Positions 63,161 through 64,000 of a stretch of DNA of 64,000 nucleotides are shown here, piece after piece. The notes beneath the pieces are model-generated. The model did no database searches, was not told the DNA's origin, and worked only from the letters and a program-made list of their open reading frames with translations. Made by a program: the position numbers and the translations under genes. Origin of the DNA: Rotaria sp. Silwood1. Its lineage: Eukaryota; Rotifera; Eurotatoria; Philodinida; Philodinidae. The stretch lies in contig CAJNOP010000118.1 of assembly GCA_905250075.1 (NCBI GenBank), positions 124,001 through 188,000 of the forward strand, written 5' to 3'. Numbering within the stretch: position 1 is the stretch's first letter; each line of letters begins with the position of its first letter.

Positions 63161-63276
63161 GTACCACATGACCGTATAATAAGCGAGAAAAGGCCCTCGT
63201 GAAATCTGATTGGTCCATTTTATCGACCAATCCAAGTCCAGGATTCTATTTCTCGGTGAAGCGCTAGGAGGGGATC

Positions 63277-63337
63277 CACACATATATCCATCAATCGATA
63301 GAGCGTCCCCAAGAACTCTATAATCGACCCGAACGTG
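63277..63337. repeat. Direct repeat copy 2
   Basis: Second copy, about 178 bp downstream of the first. In reverse complement it contains GTTCGGGTCGATTATAGAGT, nearly identical to the inner arm and loop of the fold-back element at 33150-33170 (GTTCGGGCCGATTATAGGGT). Confidence 0.85.
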
Positions 63338-64000
63338 ACCGTTACTTATGCTTACAATAAGGCTCAAAAGTTGTCGGAAAAGATACTGTTGCTTTTTTTG
63401 TATTTTGTGGGGTCGTTCATGGCGTATACGGCACGGCGAAATACGGCCATGCACGCTGTCGCAAATGGTCGTCTTCCTCGGTCATGGTTCGCCGTTTGGT
63501 TGGAATTACGGTCGTGAACGGTAGGCGTATTACCCCGTTTACGTCACAGCTGGATACGGCCATAATACAGTTCATCGAAATACGGCTGTATAGGGCTGTA
63601 TAAGGTGTTGTAAACGGCCGTTCCTGGTCGCCGTAATGCTCGCTCTGTGATAGCTTGGACTAGTGGTTGCTGTTAGACAGTCACTGTTGCGGACAGCTAC
63701 GGAGAAACGCGTGGAAAATCAAGACGGGTACACATGTAAGTGTCATAAGCGTTGAAACGCTGAGCATTTTCTCGGTTCAGAAAATGGGCGTTTTCACGCC
63801 TGTTTTATCGAAACGTATTTGGTTCGCAGTTCCGGTTCCCGATTGTGATCCATTAACGTTTCGAAAAGGTTGTTGTGAATGAGGCGTTTTTTTATACGTT
63901 TACATGACTAGAAAAAGTTTCGTTTTGGTGGCGTAAAAATAGCGCGTGTTAAATATTTTTGCGTTTTCATGATGTACGTTTTTGGGTAGCAATTGAGAAC

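Larger units (their letters stand above)
62917..64000. other. GC-richer repeat-bearing segment at the right end
   Basis: Composition changes to roughly balanced GC. Direct repeats lie at 63099-63160 and 63277-63337. From about 63425 to 63640 the words TACGGC and GCCGT recur on both strands; from 63700 on, GCGTTTT/AAACG words recur. Minus-strand frames at 62917-63105 and 63140-63454 overlap the direct repeats and share MCG-x-P/L-containing pieces, so they look like translated repeats and not genes. Confidence 0.55.

Noticed and set aside
63140..63454. 104-codon minus-strand frame in the GC-richer region
   Set aside because: Overlaps the direct repeats; its similarity to the neighbouring frame at 62917-63105 comes from the repeat, with no domain or intron support.

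Overview
The window reads as nuclear DNA of a small, very AT-rich invertebrate animal. Every confident gene is metazoan: Frizzled, CENP-S/MHF1, GIGYF, Rx, CEP120, an ATF4-type bZIP and a lectin/CUB receptor. The genes are broken by many introns, mostly 50-100 bp, with GT-AG ends and A/T-rich third codon positions. Together with GT-rich tracts resembling the bdelloid telomere hexamer TGTGGG, this makes a bdelloid rotifer my best guess. That is an inference and is not proven from the window. A run of exactly 100 N at 34079-34178 shows this is a scaffold with an unsized gap.

Layout. 1-2.4 kb: no intact gene; degraded coding-like fragments on the minus strand. 2.4-5.5 kb (-): Frizzled Wnt receptor, 5 exons, 566 aa. 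5.5-9.4 kb: AT-rich, nothing recognised. 9.4-10.7 kb (-): CENP-S/MHF1, 3 exons, 141 aa. 11.1-20.8 kb (-): GIGYF translational repressor, 17 exons, 1295 aa, with three introns longer than 1 kb that hold repeats. 20.8-25.5 kb: intergenic, with a Tc1/mariner-like MITE. 25.5-26.8 kb (-): Rx/RAX homeobox gene, 4 exons, 350 aa. 26.8-34.0 kb: intergenic, with a poly-G tract, a duplicated ~195 bp repeat and a near-perfect 208 bp inverted repeat. 34.2-34.5 kb (-): start of an ankyrin-like gene that runs into the gap. 35.5-41.7 kb (+): CEP120, 15 exons, 943 aa. 43.4-51.9 kb (+): SUEL-lectin/CUB/mucin single-pass receptor, 16 exons, 1633 aa. 52.4-52.9 kb: fold-back element built from ~28 bp tandem units. 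53.0-53.7 kb (-): small membrane-anchored protein, 2 exons, 123 aa. 54.6-55.6 kb: hAT relic with a BED zinc finger. 56.4-57.2 kb (-): ATF4-like bZIP, 2 exons, 238 aa, with upstream ORFs laid out as in vertebrate ATF4. 57.7-58.5 kb: pogo/Tigger-type deletion derivative. 58.5-64 kb: no gene; C-rich and GT-rich tracts, then a GC-richer repeat-bearing segment.

The genes do not form an operon or a shared pathway. They cover Wnt reception, DNA repair/kinetochore, translational repression, anterior/eye patterning, centriole assembly, adhesion/sensing and the stress response. Exon models were built by hand from reading frame, GT-AG junctions and family similarity; in each complete model the exon lengths sum to a multiple of three and end at a stop codon. 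The strongest second-look items are the ATF4 upstream ORFs, the lectin/CUB/mucin receptor with its long cytoplasmic tail, and several self-complementary elements, one of which sits in an intron with related copies in other introns.
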